33,397 bases of DNA, from positions 1-33,397 of the forward strand of contig JBGPGW010000004.1 in the NCBI GenBank assembly GCA_041484095.1. The letters run 5' to 3'. Source of the stretch: JBGPGW01 sp041484095 (GTDB lineage Bacteria; Pseudomonadota; Alphaproteobacteria; CADEGL01). Below, piece by piece: positions 14,617 to 24,200 of this stretch. Every line of letters starts with the position of its first letter. Within the stretch, counting starts at the first letter, position 1. The notes under the pieces are model-generated. The model ran no database searches and was not told the origin of the DNA. It saw nothing but the letters and a program-made list of their open reading frames with translations. Position numbers and translations under genes: made by a program.

Positions 14617-15669
14617 CTACACGGTCGCGACAGGGGTTGCGGGCGAGCCGACGGCACCGGTCAGGCGCAACGGCGGCGCGGTCAACAGAAACCGCGTGCG
14701 CCCGTTCTCGCGCAGCCAGGCCGCAAGTTCCGTAAAATACCATAATTCGCCCAATGGCAGGCCGAGCCGGAAGAGGCAGTGCTCGTGGAGCGGATACGCC
14801 GCACACGGTCCATGCGCCGGCGGCTCCGCAATGCTCGGGGGGTAATACTCAACGGCGTAGTTATCCGTGACCAGCACGGCAATACCGCACTCGGTGATCC
14901 AATTGAGAAGACGCTCGTCCCGACCATCAAGGACCGCACAGCTGCCGTGCATGACCTCGGCATTTGGCTTCCGGTTCTGCTCGAGAACGACCTCGCCGAA
15001 GCCGGTATGAATGCACAGCATGTCACCGGCCTCGATCACGACCCGGTCCGCGTCCATTGCGCGCATCATGTCGTCGTAACCGACGAGGCGACGCTGTCGG
15101 CCGAATTGATGGTGGAGATCGATGAGCACCCCGCGACCCTGTACGCACGCTTCCGCCATGGTCTCAACGCCCAAGGCCGTCGCCCCCATGGCGCCCGGGT
15201 TCGGGGTTTCCGACCCGTTGGCATAGCGGACTGGCCCATGGATATGTTCGTCGGCGCGAAAGCCGTTGTAGTAGACGACCTCCGCGATACCGTCGCCGTC
15301 AGCATCGAACGCACGACCCATATGCGCAAGGCTGTCCCACTGCGTAGAATACTGGAGGTGCAACAGGACCGCATCGTCGCACATGACGTCGGTATAGGCC
15401 GCATTCTCCTTGGCCAGTGGATAGTTCATGCGTGGGCGACCGTGGCGGTAGGTTGGCCGCAACTCAGGGGGAAAGCGGGCGGTGGATAGTACGTTTCCAC
15501 CGGGATAGTCGAGCGGCAGCGACAGGCAGAACGCACGACCGTCCCGCACCTCTGCTACACCCTGGAGCACTTTCTCACGCGTCAGAAGATTGAGGCGACC
15601 GAGTTCATCGTCTTCCCCGAAATCTCCCCAATTCGACCCTTCCGGCCGGCGCACCCAGCGTCTGGTCAT
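14617..15669 (-). CDS. Cyclase-family metal hydrolase (kynurenine formamidase-like superfamily)
   Basis: This encodes 350 residues from the ATG at 15669, chosen because of GGGGAGC just upstream; a longer frame to 15714 lacks one. It has the PF04199 cyclase fold. In short members the metal site reads HxGTHxDxxxH; here it is 'QYSTQWDSLAH', so Gln106 and Gln110 take the place of two His while Asp112 and His116 remain. This Gln version is found in the longer branch of the family. 'VEYYPPS', 'PLHEHCLFRLGLPLGELWYF' and 'FLLTAPPLRLTGAVGSPATPVA' match the usual C-terminal part. Relatives hydrolyse amides, isatin or lactones; the substrate here is not known. It diverges from the deacylase at 16171. 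Confidence 0.85.
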   Translation of the reverse strand: MTRRWVRRPEGSNWGDFGEDDELGRLNLLTREKVLQGVAEVRDGRAFCLSLPLDYPGGNVLSTARFPPELRPTYRHGRPRMNYPLAKENAAYTDVMCDDAVLLHLQYSTQWDSLAHMGRAFDADGDGIAEVVYYNGFRADEHIHGPVRYANGSETPNPGAMGATALGVETMAEACVQGRGVLIDLHHQFGRQRRLVGYDDMMRAMDADRVVIEAGDMLCIHTGFGEVVLEQNRKPNAEVMHGSCAVLDGRDERLLNWITECGIAVLVTDNYAVEYYPPSIAEPPAHGPCAAYPLHEHCLFRLGLPLGELWYFTELAAWLRENGRTRFLLTAPPLRLTGAVGSPATPVATV

Positions 15670-15879
15670 TGCTCCCCGCCCTTCATCGATCCCCCCCTTT
15701 TCGTCAATTCCCAATCCTGCTACGCCCTTGCGATATCCTTAACTCTGTCCGTCGGCCATCGATCAATCTCAACCCGAGGCACCCGGCACGGCGGCTTGTC
15801 CTACCCGCAGATCACGCGGGCCTGGCGGGGGTGATCCCGCCTGTCTTCTCTGGAATTTCATTCATTGACCACGAAGTAT

Positions 15880-15990
15880 GTTGGATTTCCGCCGATGTGA
15901 TGTCGTATTCCAACCATTAGCTCCACGGGCCAGCCCCTGGCTATGTCGAGCATAGTGGAGGCACGATGTGCCTGAAACGGCTTCGGCCGT
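15880..15990. ncRNA. Candidate structured RNA or dispersed structured repeat
   Basis: Inverted repeats are densely packed and nest without gross conflict. They are GTTGGA/TCCAAC (15880-15885 with 15909-15914), CTCCAC/GTGGAG (15921-15926 with 15955-15960), GCCAG/CTGGC (15929-15933 with 15937-15941), TATG/CATA (15942-15945 with 15951-15954), GGCAC/GTGCC (15960-15964 with 15968-15972) and ACGGC-TTCG-GCCGT (15977-15990). The second, third and fourth would form a three-way junction. The last is a stable TTCG-loop hairpin. Strand is unknown, and a TTCG loop favours plus. No known RNA family is recognised. A REP-like dispersed repeat is the main alternative. Confidence 0.4.
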
Positions 15991-16111
15991 AACCCACCCC
16001 TCCTAGCCCCGCCTTCGCGCCAGATCTCCTCGATGCGGTTCCTCCGACACCTCCCGCCTTCTGATTCTTCCCGCCCCCCAACACATCCCTCCAGTTCCAT
16101 CCCCCCTCTTG

Positions 16112-16124
16112 TTATTCCGAATAA
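16112..16124. promoter_or_regulatory. Palindrome TTATTC-C-GAATAA upstream of the deacylase
   Basis: Perfect 6-bp arms surround a single central base, ending 46 bases before the ATG at 16171. A second pair, GTTCCAT (16094-16100) and ATGGAAC (16124-16130), is nested around it. This looks like an operator or activator site for the deacylase gene. The regulator is unknown. Confidence 0.35.
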
Positions 16125-16170
16125 TGGAACGGCGCGTGCGCATGCATCGCGTTTTCGCTAGAGTGCGTCC

Positions 16171-17655
16171 ATGACAACGCCAGCTCCTGAAAAAGCCGAC
16201 ATTTTGTTTCGCGGCGCGACCGTCATTGACGGTACGGGTGCGACCCGTTTTAAAGCCGACGTCGCGGTAACCGACGATCGAATTGTAGCCATTGGCGATC
16301 TCGCCCAAACGAAGGGTGCGAGCGAAATCGATGCGCGGGGCCATGTTCTTGCTCCCGGGTTCATTGACGTTCACACCCACGACGATTTTGTATTGCTCTC
16401 CAAGGCAGAGATGACGCCCAAGGTCAGCCAGGGCGTGACCACCGTCGTTGTCGGTAATTGTGGGGTGAGCTTGGCGCCGCTCGATGTGAAGGGCCGACCG
16501 CCAGCACCCCTCGATCTCATCGCGGGCGAAGACGAATGGCATTTTGGGACCTTCCGGCGTTACTTCGCCTCGCTCGACAGCGATCCCTCCACGGTCAATT
16601 CCATCGCCCTTGTGGGCCATTCAACCCTGCGCTTCGGTATCATGGATCGCCTCGACCGGCCCGCAACGGGCACGGAGATCAAGCGCATGCGCACTGCGCT
16701 CGAGGAGGCGCTCGCAGCCGGCGCCATCGGGTTCTCGACGGGGCTTGCCTATAAGATCGCGATTGCCGCGCCGACCGAAGAGGTGATCGAAGTTGCCCGC
16801 GCATTGACCGCTCACCGCGCACTCTACGTTACCCACATGCGCAACGAAGGTGACGGAATTCTTGATTCACTGGAAGAAACGTTTGTCATCGGCCGCGCAG
16901 CCGACGTTCCCGTGGTCATCTCACACCATAAAGTCGCTGGGGCTCCCAATTTCGGTCGCTCCAAAGAGACGCTGCCCGCGATCGAAGCCGCGGCGAAGGG
17001 GCAACGCGTAGGCTTTGACGTCTACCCCTATCCCGCGTCCTCGACCGTGCTTTCGGCCGATATGATCGAGCGGTCAAAGAAAATTCTCGTGGCTTGGTCC
17101 AAACAGCGGCCAGAGTTCGCCGGTCGTGATCTCAAGGAGGTAGCGGCGGAGTTGGGTTGCAGCCAGGCCGAGGCGATCGCGCGTCTATTGCCGGCGGGCG
17201 GAATCTACTTCGCCATGGACGAGGACGACGTGAAACGCATCATGGCGTTCCCCGATTCCATGATCGGTTCGGACGGGTTGCCGAATGATGAGCATCCGCA
17301 CCCGCGCCTGTGGGGTACGTTCCCCCGTGTTCTGGGGCATTATTCGCGCGAGCTGGGCCTATTCCCGCTCGAGCAAGCGGTTCGGAAGATGACTTCGCTC
17401 TCGGCCCATCGGTTCGGCCTGAAAGATCGCGGGGTCGTACGGACGGGTGCCTATGCGGACCTCGTTCTGTTCGATCCCAAGAAAATCATCGACCGGGCGA
17501 CGTTCGAGAAGCCGACGCAGCCCGCGGCCGGCATCGCGCTCGTGATGGTGAATGGCCGGATCGCGTGGCGCGACGGCGTCCATACGGGGGCTCGCGCCGG
17601 ACGGGCGTTACGCCGTCAGTCTCTCGATCGGCCCATGGCTCAGGCCCAAGTATAG
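16171..17655 (+). CDS. N-acyl-D-amino-acid deacylase / D-aminoacylase-family amidohydrolase
   Basis: This encodes 494 residues. It is an amidohydrolase-fold metalloenzyme. 'PGFIDVHTHDD' carries the first metal ligands (His68, His70). 'VVVGNCGVS' contains the metal-bridging Cys97 typical of the D-aminoacylase branch. 'YVTHMRNEGDGI' and 'VISHHKVAG' supply further ligands. The late motifs 'MIGSDGLPNDEHPHPRLWGTFPRVLGHYSRE' and 'GAYADLVLFDP' are also typical. Length fits the family (about 480-540). These enzymes remove acyl groups from N-acyl-D-amino acids, or act on related amides, in the cytoplasm. A palindrome at 16112 may control it. It diverges from the cyclase-family hydrolase, another amide or lactone hydrolase, suggesting related substrates; that is inference. 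Confidence 0.88.
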   Translation: MTTPAPEKADILFRGATVIDGTGATRFKADVAVTDDRIVAIGDLAQTKGASEIDARGHVLAPGFIDVHTHDDFVLLSKAEMTPKVSQGVTTVVVGNCGVSLAPLDVKGRPPAPLDLIAGEDEWHFGTFRRYFASLDSDPSTVNSIALVGHSTLRFGIMDRLDRPATGTEIKRMRTALEEALAAGAIGFSTGLAYKIAIAAPTEEVIEVARALTAHRALYVTHMRNEGDGILDSLEETFVIGRAADVPVVISHHKVAGAPNFGRSKETLPAIEAAAKGQRVGFDVYPYPASSTVLSADMIERSKKILVAWSKQRPEFAGRDLKEVAAELGCSQAEAIARLLPAGGIYFAMDEDDVKRIMAFPDSMIGSDGLPNDEHPHPRLWGTFPRVLGHYSRELGLFPLEQAVRKMTSLSAHRFGLKDRGVVRTGAYADLVLFDPKKIIDRATFEKPTQPAAGIALVMVNGRIAWRDGVHTGARAGRALRRQSLDRPMAQAQV

Positions 17656-17737
17656 GTGACCGGTCGCCATCACTTGTTCACTCATGGCAAGTGCAGTGAT
17701 GTGCCTTGGGGCTCGGTGCTTGAAATCGTTCCGCTGA

Positions 17738-19540
17738 TTATTCCGCCGTGCCGGCCTTGGGCTTCGTCTCTGGCGGAGGCAGAACGACGCGGATATTGAG
17801 TTCGCGGAGCTGCTTTTCCGTTACCTCACCGGGTGCCGCCATCATCAGGTCCTGTGCCTGCTGGTTCATCGGGAAGACGATGCATTCACGCAGGTTCGGC
17901 ACATTGGCGATCTGCATCACCATACGGTCGATGCCCGGTGCGATCCCGCCATGCGGCGGGGCGCCGTAGCGAAAGGCGTTCAGCATCCCCCCGAACTTCT
18001 GCTCGACGACTTCCGGGCCGTATCCGGCGATGGCAAATGCCTTGTACATCACCTGAGGCAAATGATTGCGGATAGCGCCGCTGCTGATCTCGATTCCATT
18101 GCAAACAATGTCGTATTGATGAGCGAGGATGGTGAGCGGATCCTTCTCTTCGAGCGTCTTCAGGCCTCCTTGCGGCATCGAGAAGGGGTTGTGGCTGAAC
18201 TGGATGCCGCCTGTCTCCTCGTCGCGCTCGAACATCGGGAAGTCGATGATCCAGCAGAAGCGGTACACCTTGTCCTCGAGGAGGCCAAGATCATGCCCCA
18301 CGCGCGTGCGCGCGAAGCCGGCCAGTTTTGCCGCCGCTTCGGGCTTGTCGCAGGCAAAGAACAGCGCATCTCCCTCGGCCGTTCCGGTCAACGACTTGAG
18401 CATCGAGAGGCGGTCGGACGAAAGCTTGCTCGCAATTGGGCCCTTGCCGCCCGCGCCCTCGAACACGATGTAGCCCATGCCGGGCGCTCCCTCGCTTCGC
18501 GCCCAGTCATTCATCTTGTCGAAGAAGGAGCGCGGCCTCCCGGCGGATTTTGGCGCCGGCACCGCGCGCACGACGGAACCCTTCTCGATGGCCTTTGCGA
18601 AGATGCTGAAATCAGAGCCTCGGAATGCCTCCGTCACGTCGGCAATGACCAGAGGATTGCGCAAATCCGGCTTGTCGTTGCCGTATTTGAGCATTGAATC
18701 GGCGTAGGTGATGCGCGGCCATGGGGTGGGTGAGACCGTCCAGGACGAGAACTCGGCATAAACGCCCGCCAGGACAGGCTCGACGGCTCGGAATACGTCC
18801 TCCTGCTCCACGAACGACATCTCGAGGTCCAGTTGATAGAACTCGCCGGGCGAGCGGTCGGCGCGGCTGTCTTCATCGCGGAAGCATGGCGCGATCTGGA
18901 AATAGCGGTCGAAGCCCGCGACCATGAGAAGCTGTTTGAACTGCTGCGGGGCCTGGGGCAACGCATAGAACTTGCCGGGATGAAGCCGGCTCGGCACCAG
19001 ATAGTCACGGGCGCCTTCGGGGGAGCTCGAGGTCAGAATCGGTGTCTGGAATTCGGTAAAACCACTCTCGATCATGCGACGGCGAATGCTGCTGATGACG
19101 CGGGAGCGCAGCATGATGGTGTTGTGCAGCGCTTCGCGCCGAAGATCGAGAAAGCGGTAGGTGAGCCGCATGTCCTCGGGATAGTCGTGCTCGACATTGA
19201 CGGGGAAGGGGAGCGGCTCGGCTTCGGAGAGCACGTCGAGCGCTTCGATGCGAAGCTCGATCTCACCCGTGCCCAGATGTGTGTTGACTGTATCGGGCGT
19301 TCGCGCGACGACTGTGCCGTCGACGCGAATGACACTTTCGAGCTTCACGGCATTGGCTGCCGCGAATAGAGGGCTGTCCACGTCGATCACGCATTGCGTG
19401 ATGCCGTAGTGGTCGCGCATGTCGATAAAGAGCAGCTGGCCGTGATCACGTTTTCGATGGACCCAGCCGGAGAGCCGAGCGGTTGCACCGACATGGCTTG
19501 ATCGCAAATCGTTGCAGGTGTGGCTGCGATAGGTGTGCAC
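17738..19540 (-). CDS. aspS: Aspartyl-tRNA synthetase
   Basis: This encodes 600 residues from a GTG at 19540 with GGGGA six bases upstream; the ATG two bases earlier is out of frame. It charges tRNA-Asp, and in many alphaproteobacteria also tRNA-Asn. The N-terminal OB-fold anticodon domain begins 'HTYRSHTCNDLRSSHVG' and includes 'LSGWVHRKRDHG'. Class II motif 2 is 'CFRDEDSRADRSPGEFYQLD' and motif 3 is 'GGIAPGIDRMVM'. The bacterial GAD insert lies between about residues 290 and 420. Length equals the usual 590-600. It is an essential housekeeping gene, probably transcribed alone; the decayed racemase-like gene lies upstream on the same strand with a 148-base gap. Confidence 0.97.
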   Translation of the reverse strand: MHTYRSHTCNDLRSSHVGATARLSGWVHRKRDHGQLLFIDMRDHYGITQCVIDVDSPLFAAANAVKLESVIRVDGTVVARTPDTVNTHLGTGEIELRIEALDVLSEAEPLPFPVNVEHDYPEDMRLTYRFLDLRREALHNTIMLRSRVISSIRRRMIESGFTEFQTPILTSSSPEGARDYLVPSRLHPGKFYALPQAPQQFKQLLMVAGFDRYFQIAPCFRDEDSRADRSPGEFYQLDLEMSFVEQEDVFRAVEPVLAGVYAEFSSWTVSPTPWPRITYADSMLKYGNDKPDLRNPLVIADVTEAFRGSDFSIFAKAIEKGSVVRAVPAPKSAGRPRSFFDKMNDWARSEGAPGMGYIVFEGAGGKGPIASKLSSDRLSMLKSLTGTAEGDALFFACDKPEAAAKLAGFARTRVGHDLGLLEDKVYRFCWIIDFPMFERDEETGGIQFSHNPFSMPQGGLKTLEEKDPLTILAHQYDIVCNGIEISSGAIRNHLPQVMYKAFAIAGYGPEVVEQKFGGMLNAFRYGAPPHGGIAPGIDRMVMQIANVPNLRECIVFPMNQQAQDLMMAAPGEVTEKQLRELNIRVVLPPPETKPKAGTAE

Positions 19541-19688
19541 ATTTGTCCCCGATGGAAAATGAAATTATCGGCGGCCAGCGCGCGTCGGCGACCGCGCTCC
19601 AGGAAGCTCACGGATAACGCATGCCTCCGTCGACCGCAATGTCCTTATCGCCAAGGGATGCTTAGGATTTGATTAAGATATCAGCCTG

Positions 19689-20458
19689 TTAGAGCCGAAG
19701 GAGGCGGCCATAACCCGAGACCGCCTCACGATATCTGGCAAGGCGCATGGCATGCCAGGCGAGGGCCTGGTTGCTCGTCACGACGGGCTTGCCCGTCGCG
19801 GCCTCGACGCGTTCGATGATGCCCGCCGCACGAAGCGCCGTGCAGCAAACGAAGATCGCGTCCGCATCCTTGCGGTCGAGCGCAATGGCAGCTCGATCGC
19901 GTCGGGGGCAACGCGTTGTTGATCGGAGTTGAGCGTGCAATTGAACGTCGCGCAATCCAGGACCTCTATGCCGCGGCGGACGATGTAATTCCGCATTGCG
20001 GCCGTCACTTCGAAGATGTAGGGCGTCAACAGCACGATGCGCTTGATATCGAGCGTCTTGAACGCCGCGAGCGCGCCGGTGATGGGCGTGGTCACGGCAA
20101 CACCCGGCCGCACGGCGCGGATCTTTTCGGCGACGCGATCTTCACCGAGCGCGATGGTGCCAGAGGTGCATCCGTACACCATGACGTCGATCCGGTCGGC
20201 GGGGAGGATCATGCCGGCCGCACGCGTAATGTCTGCTTCGATCGCGCGAAGATTGTCGAGGTTGATGACATTGTCGCTCGCCACCCGGCTCACATAAACG
20301 ACGAGCGCGTCGCGGGGAACGATCGCCGCCACTTCGTGCTCGCTGACATAGCCATTCGCCAACGCGATGAAGCCGATGCGGCCCTTCGGGCCGATGCCGG
20401 CGTCGAAGCGGGGCGTCAAAGCGCGGATCGCAGGCACGGTGTCGAGCACGGTGGCCAT
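19689..20458 (-). pseudogene. Asp/Glu racemase-superfamily gene (arylmalonate decarboxylase / maleate isomerase-like), frameshifted
   Basis: Two overlapping minus-strand frames together make one protein of about 255 residues. The first runs from the ATG at 20458: 'RIGFIALANGYVSEHEV', then 'YGCTSGTIALGED' with the first catalytic-type Cys, 'TPITGALAAFKTLDIKRIVLLTPY', and 'TFNCTLNSDQQRVAPD'. The match then breaks and continues in another frame: 'AIALDRKDADAIFVCCTALRAAG' with the second Cys, ending at 19689. The switch is near 19895-19925. Adding one base there would restore a continuous frame, so a one-base deletion (or assembly error) is likely. Relatives isomerise maleate, decarboxylate arylmalonates or racemise hydantoins and amino acids. 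Both cysteines survive, so the loss looks recent. Confidence 0.75.
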
Positions 20459-20588
20459 GGCTCATCTCCCAGGGGATCGGGTCTTTTGCGGGTCCCCAAG
20501 TTTAGGGCTCTTACGGCGTCAGGTCGAGCGGGCCTTGTCGCCGTCTCGGGCCCTGGGCTAGGCTCCGTGGCGATTGCGGAGGGCGTAT

Positions 20589-21224
20589 ATGAAGGGAACA
20601 ACCGGCCGGCGCCAAGGTGGTAGAGAGGCGCCGAATGCGCCGCTCGTTATTGGCATTAGTGGCGCATCGGGCGTGATCTACGGCATCCGGTTGCTGGAAA
20701 TGCTGCGCATTGCCGGCGTTCCGAGCTGCCTTGTCATGACTCGCTCTGCCGAGGTGACGTTAGCGCATGAGACATCACGCAAGCTTAGGGCTGTGCGGGC
20801 GCTCGCCGATACCGAGTACACGGTCGAGGACATAGCGGCCCCGATCGCGAGCGGCTCGTTTCCGACGCGCGGCATGATTGTCGCGCCGTGCTCGGTCCGC
20901 AGCCTCTCGGAAATCGCAACGGGAGTGACCTCAAACCTTCTCACGCGCGCCGCCGATGTGACGCTCAAGGAACGGCGGCGGCTTGTTCTGCTGGTGCGCG
21001 AGACCCCGCTTCATGCCGGGCATCTCAGAAGCATGATGCAGGCCTCTGAGAATGGCGCGATCATCTACCCGCCGGTGCCTGCATTCTATGCGCGCCCATC
21101 GAGTATCGAGGCGCTCGTGGATCAGACACTCGGTCGCGTTCTCGACTTGTTTGGGATAGAGCTCAGGACGGTCCGTCGCTGGGGGCTCGGCGTCGGTCCG
21201 CGGCAGAGGCGGAGGACGGTCTAG
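20589..21224 (+). CDS. ubiX: Flavin prenyltransferase UbiX
   Basis: This encodes 211 residues from the ATG at 20589, which has GGAGGG just upstream; the frame's earlier start at 20574 does not. UbiX joins dimethylallyl phosphate to FMN, making the prenyl-FMN cofactor of UbiD-type decarboxylases used in ubiquinone synthesis and aromatic-acid breakdown. The Rossmann-like 'LVIGISGASGVIYGIRLLE' FMN site is near residue 20. 'IVAPCSVRSLSEIATG', 'NLLTRAADVTLKERRRLVLLVRETPL' and 'PPVPAFYARPSSIEALVDQTLGRVLDLFGI' are all strong family matches. The stop overlaps the stop of the convergent sensor kinase by a shared CTAG. No ubiD lies in the window. Confidence 0.95.
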   Translation: MKGTTGRRQGGREAPNAPLVIGISGASGVIYGIRLLEMLRIAGVPSCLVMTRSAEVTLAHETSRKLRAVRALADTEYTVEDIAAPIASGSFPTRGMIVAPCSVRSLSEIATGVTSNLLTRAADVTLKERRRLVLLVRETPLHAGHLRSMMQASENGAIIYPPVPAFYARPSSIEALVDQTLGRVLDLFGIELRTVRRWGLGVGPRQRRRTV

Positions 21225-24200
21225 GTCCGCGACTGCATGGCATCGGCGGCGTGCGCCACGGGTGCATGGGCCCTAAGCGCCGCGACAGCCTCAGTCGACG
21301 TTGCATGGACTGAACGCAACAGGGCCATGACATCGTTCGTCCGCGCTTCTCGGCAGGCCATCTCGATCGCGTGCGAGAGAGCCTGAAGGCGAAACGCTCC
21401 AAACGTTCCGGAACTGCTCTTGAGCGCATGTGCTTCCCGACCGAGCGCCTCGAGGTCGCGGGCCAGGGCGGCATCATTCATGCGACGCAACCGCTCGCGA
21501 GTCTCGCCAATATAGGTGCCGATGAGGCCTGACAGAATCTCTGTGCTCGTATCGGCTTCGAGCTGCTTAAGGGTCGTGGCGTCGAGTATTGAGGCCACGG
21601 CGATCTCTGGTGAGAGAGCCGGGTTCTGGGGCGTCGTAGTCTTCCGGTTGCCGCTAAGCTGGAGTTTCGGTCTCGCCTCGGCAGGTGTGGTCTCCTGTTC
21701 GGAGTGCGCGGGCCTGAGCCAGCGTGCCACCGTCTCGAGCAATGCCGTCCGATTAACAGGCTTCGCGATATAGTCGTTCATGCCTGCCGCCAGACACTTG
21801 TCCCGGTCGTTTTCCATGACATGCGCTGTCATCGCAATGATCGGGACGCGTGCGATCGCGCCGGGAAGTGCGCGGATCACCCGCGTCGCGTCGAGGCCAT
21901 CCATTTCGGGCATGGAGACGTCCATCAGGATGAGATCGTAGGCTCGCGTCTTTACTGCTTCGATCGCCTGGATGCCGTTCTCGACAGCGTCGATGTCATA
22001 GCCGAATTTGCTCAGCATCGCGATCGCCACAACCTGATTGACCGCACTGTCTTCTGCCAGGAGGAGGCGCGCGCGCTGCGGTAAGTTGAGCAGCGCGTCG
22101 TCGTGGCTGCCTTCGGCATCGAGGGGTGTGCTGGGTAATCCGTCCATCGGCAGGTCGAAGACGCGGCGCAGCATGTTGACCAACGATCGCTGATGAATCG
22201 GCTTCTGGAGATGATCGTCGAAACCGATGGAGCGCACCGTGTCGGCCGTGTCGCTATCGACGAGCCGGGAGGTGAGAGCGAGCTTAGGCGTCCCATAGAG
22301 TGCGGGATCACGCCGAATATCGTCGCAGAATTGCGCGAGATCAGGCGCGATCAGGAGCTTGTCGATGAAAACGAGATCGTAAGGGGTTCCGGCTGCAGCC
22401 GCGTCCTTAAGGGCGGCCAATACGCCCGCGCGTTCAGTCACGTGTTCGACGATCTGGCCGCGGAGGGCAAGCCGATTCCGGAGCACGCGCCCGCTCAGCA
22501 CATTATCGTCGCCGATCAGCACGCGCCGCGTGCCGATGCGCACGTCCCAGACATCCGGTGTGGTGGCGACGCCGGGCTGACGTTCGAACTCGACCGCGAA
22601 CCAGAATGTACTGCCTTTGCCGGCCTCGCTTGTAAAACCGATGCGGCCCTTCATTAATTCGACCAGCTTCTTTGAGATCGCGAGGCCCAGCCCCGTTCCT
22701 CCGAACCGCCGTGTGGTCGACGGATCAGCCTGTGTGAATTCGTTGAATATTTCTTTCTGGCGGTCCTTTGCGATACCGATGCCGGTATCTTCGATCTCGA
22801 AGCGAATTTCGACACGGTCATCCGTCTCGCGCATCTTCAACACGGTAATGGCGACGCCCCCATTTCCCGTGAATTTAACGGCATTCCCGGTGAGATTGAG
22901 GATCACCTGGCGCACGCGCCCGGGATCGCCGCGAAGCCGTGTCGGCACGCTCGGATCGATCAGTGCCGAGATTTCGATGCCCTTGGCTTGGGCCTGGCGC
23001 ATCAGAAGATCGAGGACTGCCTCGACCAGCTCTCGGAGGTCGAAGTCCGTCGATTCGATAGACAATTTGCCGGCTTCCATCTTTGAAAAATCGAGGATGT
23101 CATCGATCACGACAAGGAGGCCTTCGCCCGATTCACGGGCCGTCTCGGTGTACCGGCGTTGCTCCTCGCTGAGCGGCGTGTGGAGAAGGAGATCCAGCAT
23201 GCCCAGAACGCCATTCATCGGCGTGCGAATCTCATGGCTCATCGTGGCCAAGAACTGGGATTTCGCGATATTGGCCGTCTCGGCCTGCTCCTTCGCGCCG
23301 CGCAGCGTCTCTTCGTAGCGCTTGCGCTCCGTCACGTCTTCGTTGACCCAGATCGCGGCGACAAGATGGTCGTCGTCCGTGCGCAGCGGAACGACGACAG
23401 TCTCGGCGATACCGCTGCGGTTGTCCTTGCGCGTGAAGTGGATTTGGCCTGCCCAGCGCCCGTCGCGTCGCACACTCTTCAGGATTGACGCTGTCTGGCC
23501 GTCCGCCTGCCGCGCGCCATAGAGAAGGTCCGGAGTACGTCCGAGCATTTCGGCTGCTGCGTATCCGAACACGGATTCCGCGGCGGGATTCCAATTGGTT
23601 ATGGTGCCGGTAAGGTCCGTGATGATGACGCCTTCGGAAATCTGCTCCCAGATCAGCGCTTCACGGCGGAGCGCCTCCTCGCGCTGTTTCAACTGCGTGA
23701 TGTCGACGCGCGTGCCGATGTGCCAGCCATTGGCAAGCATCTGTTCATTGACCTGAACCCATCGACCATCCGCGAGGCGCTGCTCGAGCGGCCCGCGCGG
23801 ATTGTGGTGCTGATCGAGCCGATCCCGGATCCAGGCCTCCTCCTGGCCCGGCGGGACAACGACCTCGCCACGCCGGATCACGTCGCGCACGACGTCTTCG
23901 AATTGAGCGCCCACCCGCGTCGTGTCGCCTGACTTCGGGTAGAGCTTGCGGAAGTTATTGTTGATCAAGACGATTCGATCGCTCGGATCGCAGATAATGA
24001 AGCCTTCCCCGAGGGATTCGACGGCTTCGGAGAGTAGCGTCCGGACGCGATCGGCCTCTTGTTCGGCCTCGATCTGATCGGTGATGTCGGTCCCAGTCCC
24101 GCGATAGCCGGTGAACGTACCGTTGGGATCAACGACCGGCACGCCATTCATCTTGATCGTTCGCGCCGTGCCGGCTCCGACTGGGAGTTGGAAGCGAACC

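Larger units (their letters stand above)
15670..16170. other. 501-bp divergent intergenic region
   Basis: There is no convincing gene. Three features stand out: a compact cluster of inverted repeats at 15880-15990, a plus-strand pyrimidine-rich tract at about 15991-16111, and a palindrome at 16112-16124 close to the deacylase gene. The minus-strand frame 15858-16100 is open but its first part is a low-complexity reading of the pyrimidine tract. Confidence 0.6.

Noticed and set aside
15858..16100. Minus-strand frame of 80 codons in the divergent gap
   Set aside because: Its first part is a low-complexity Glu/Gly/Arg reading of the pyrimidine tract and the rest reads through the inverted repeats.
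17951..18697. Long plus-strand frame (248 codons) opposite aspS
   Set aside because: It is a shadow of the highly conserved aspS coding strand, as are the other long frames opposite the kinases.
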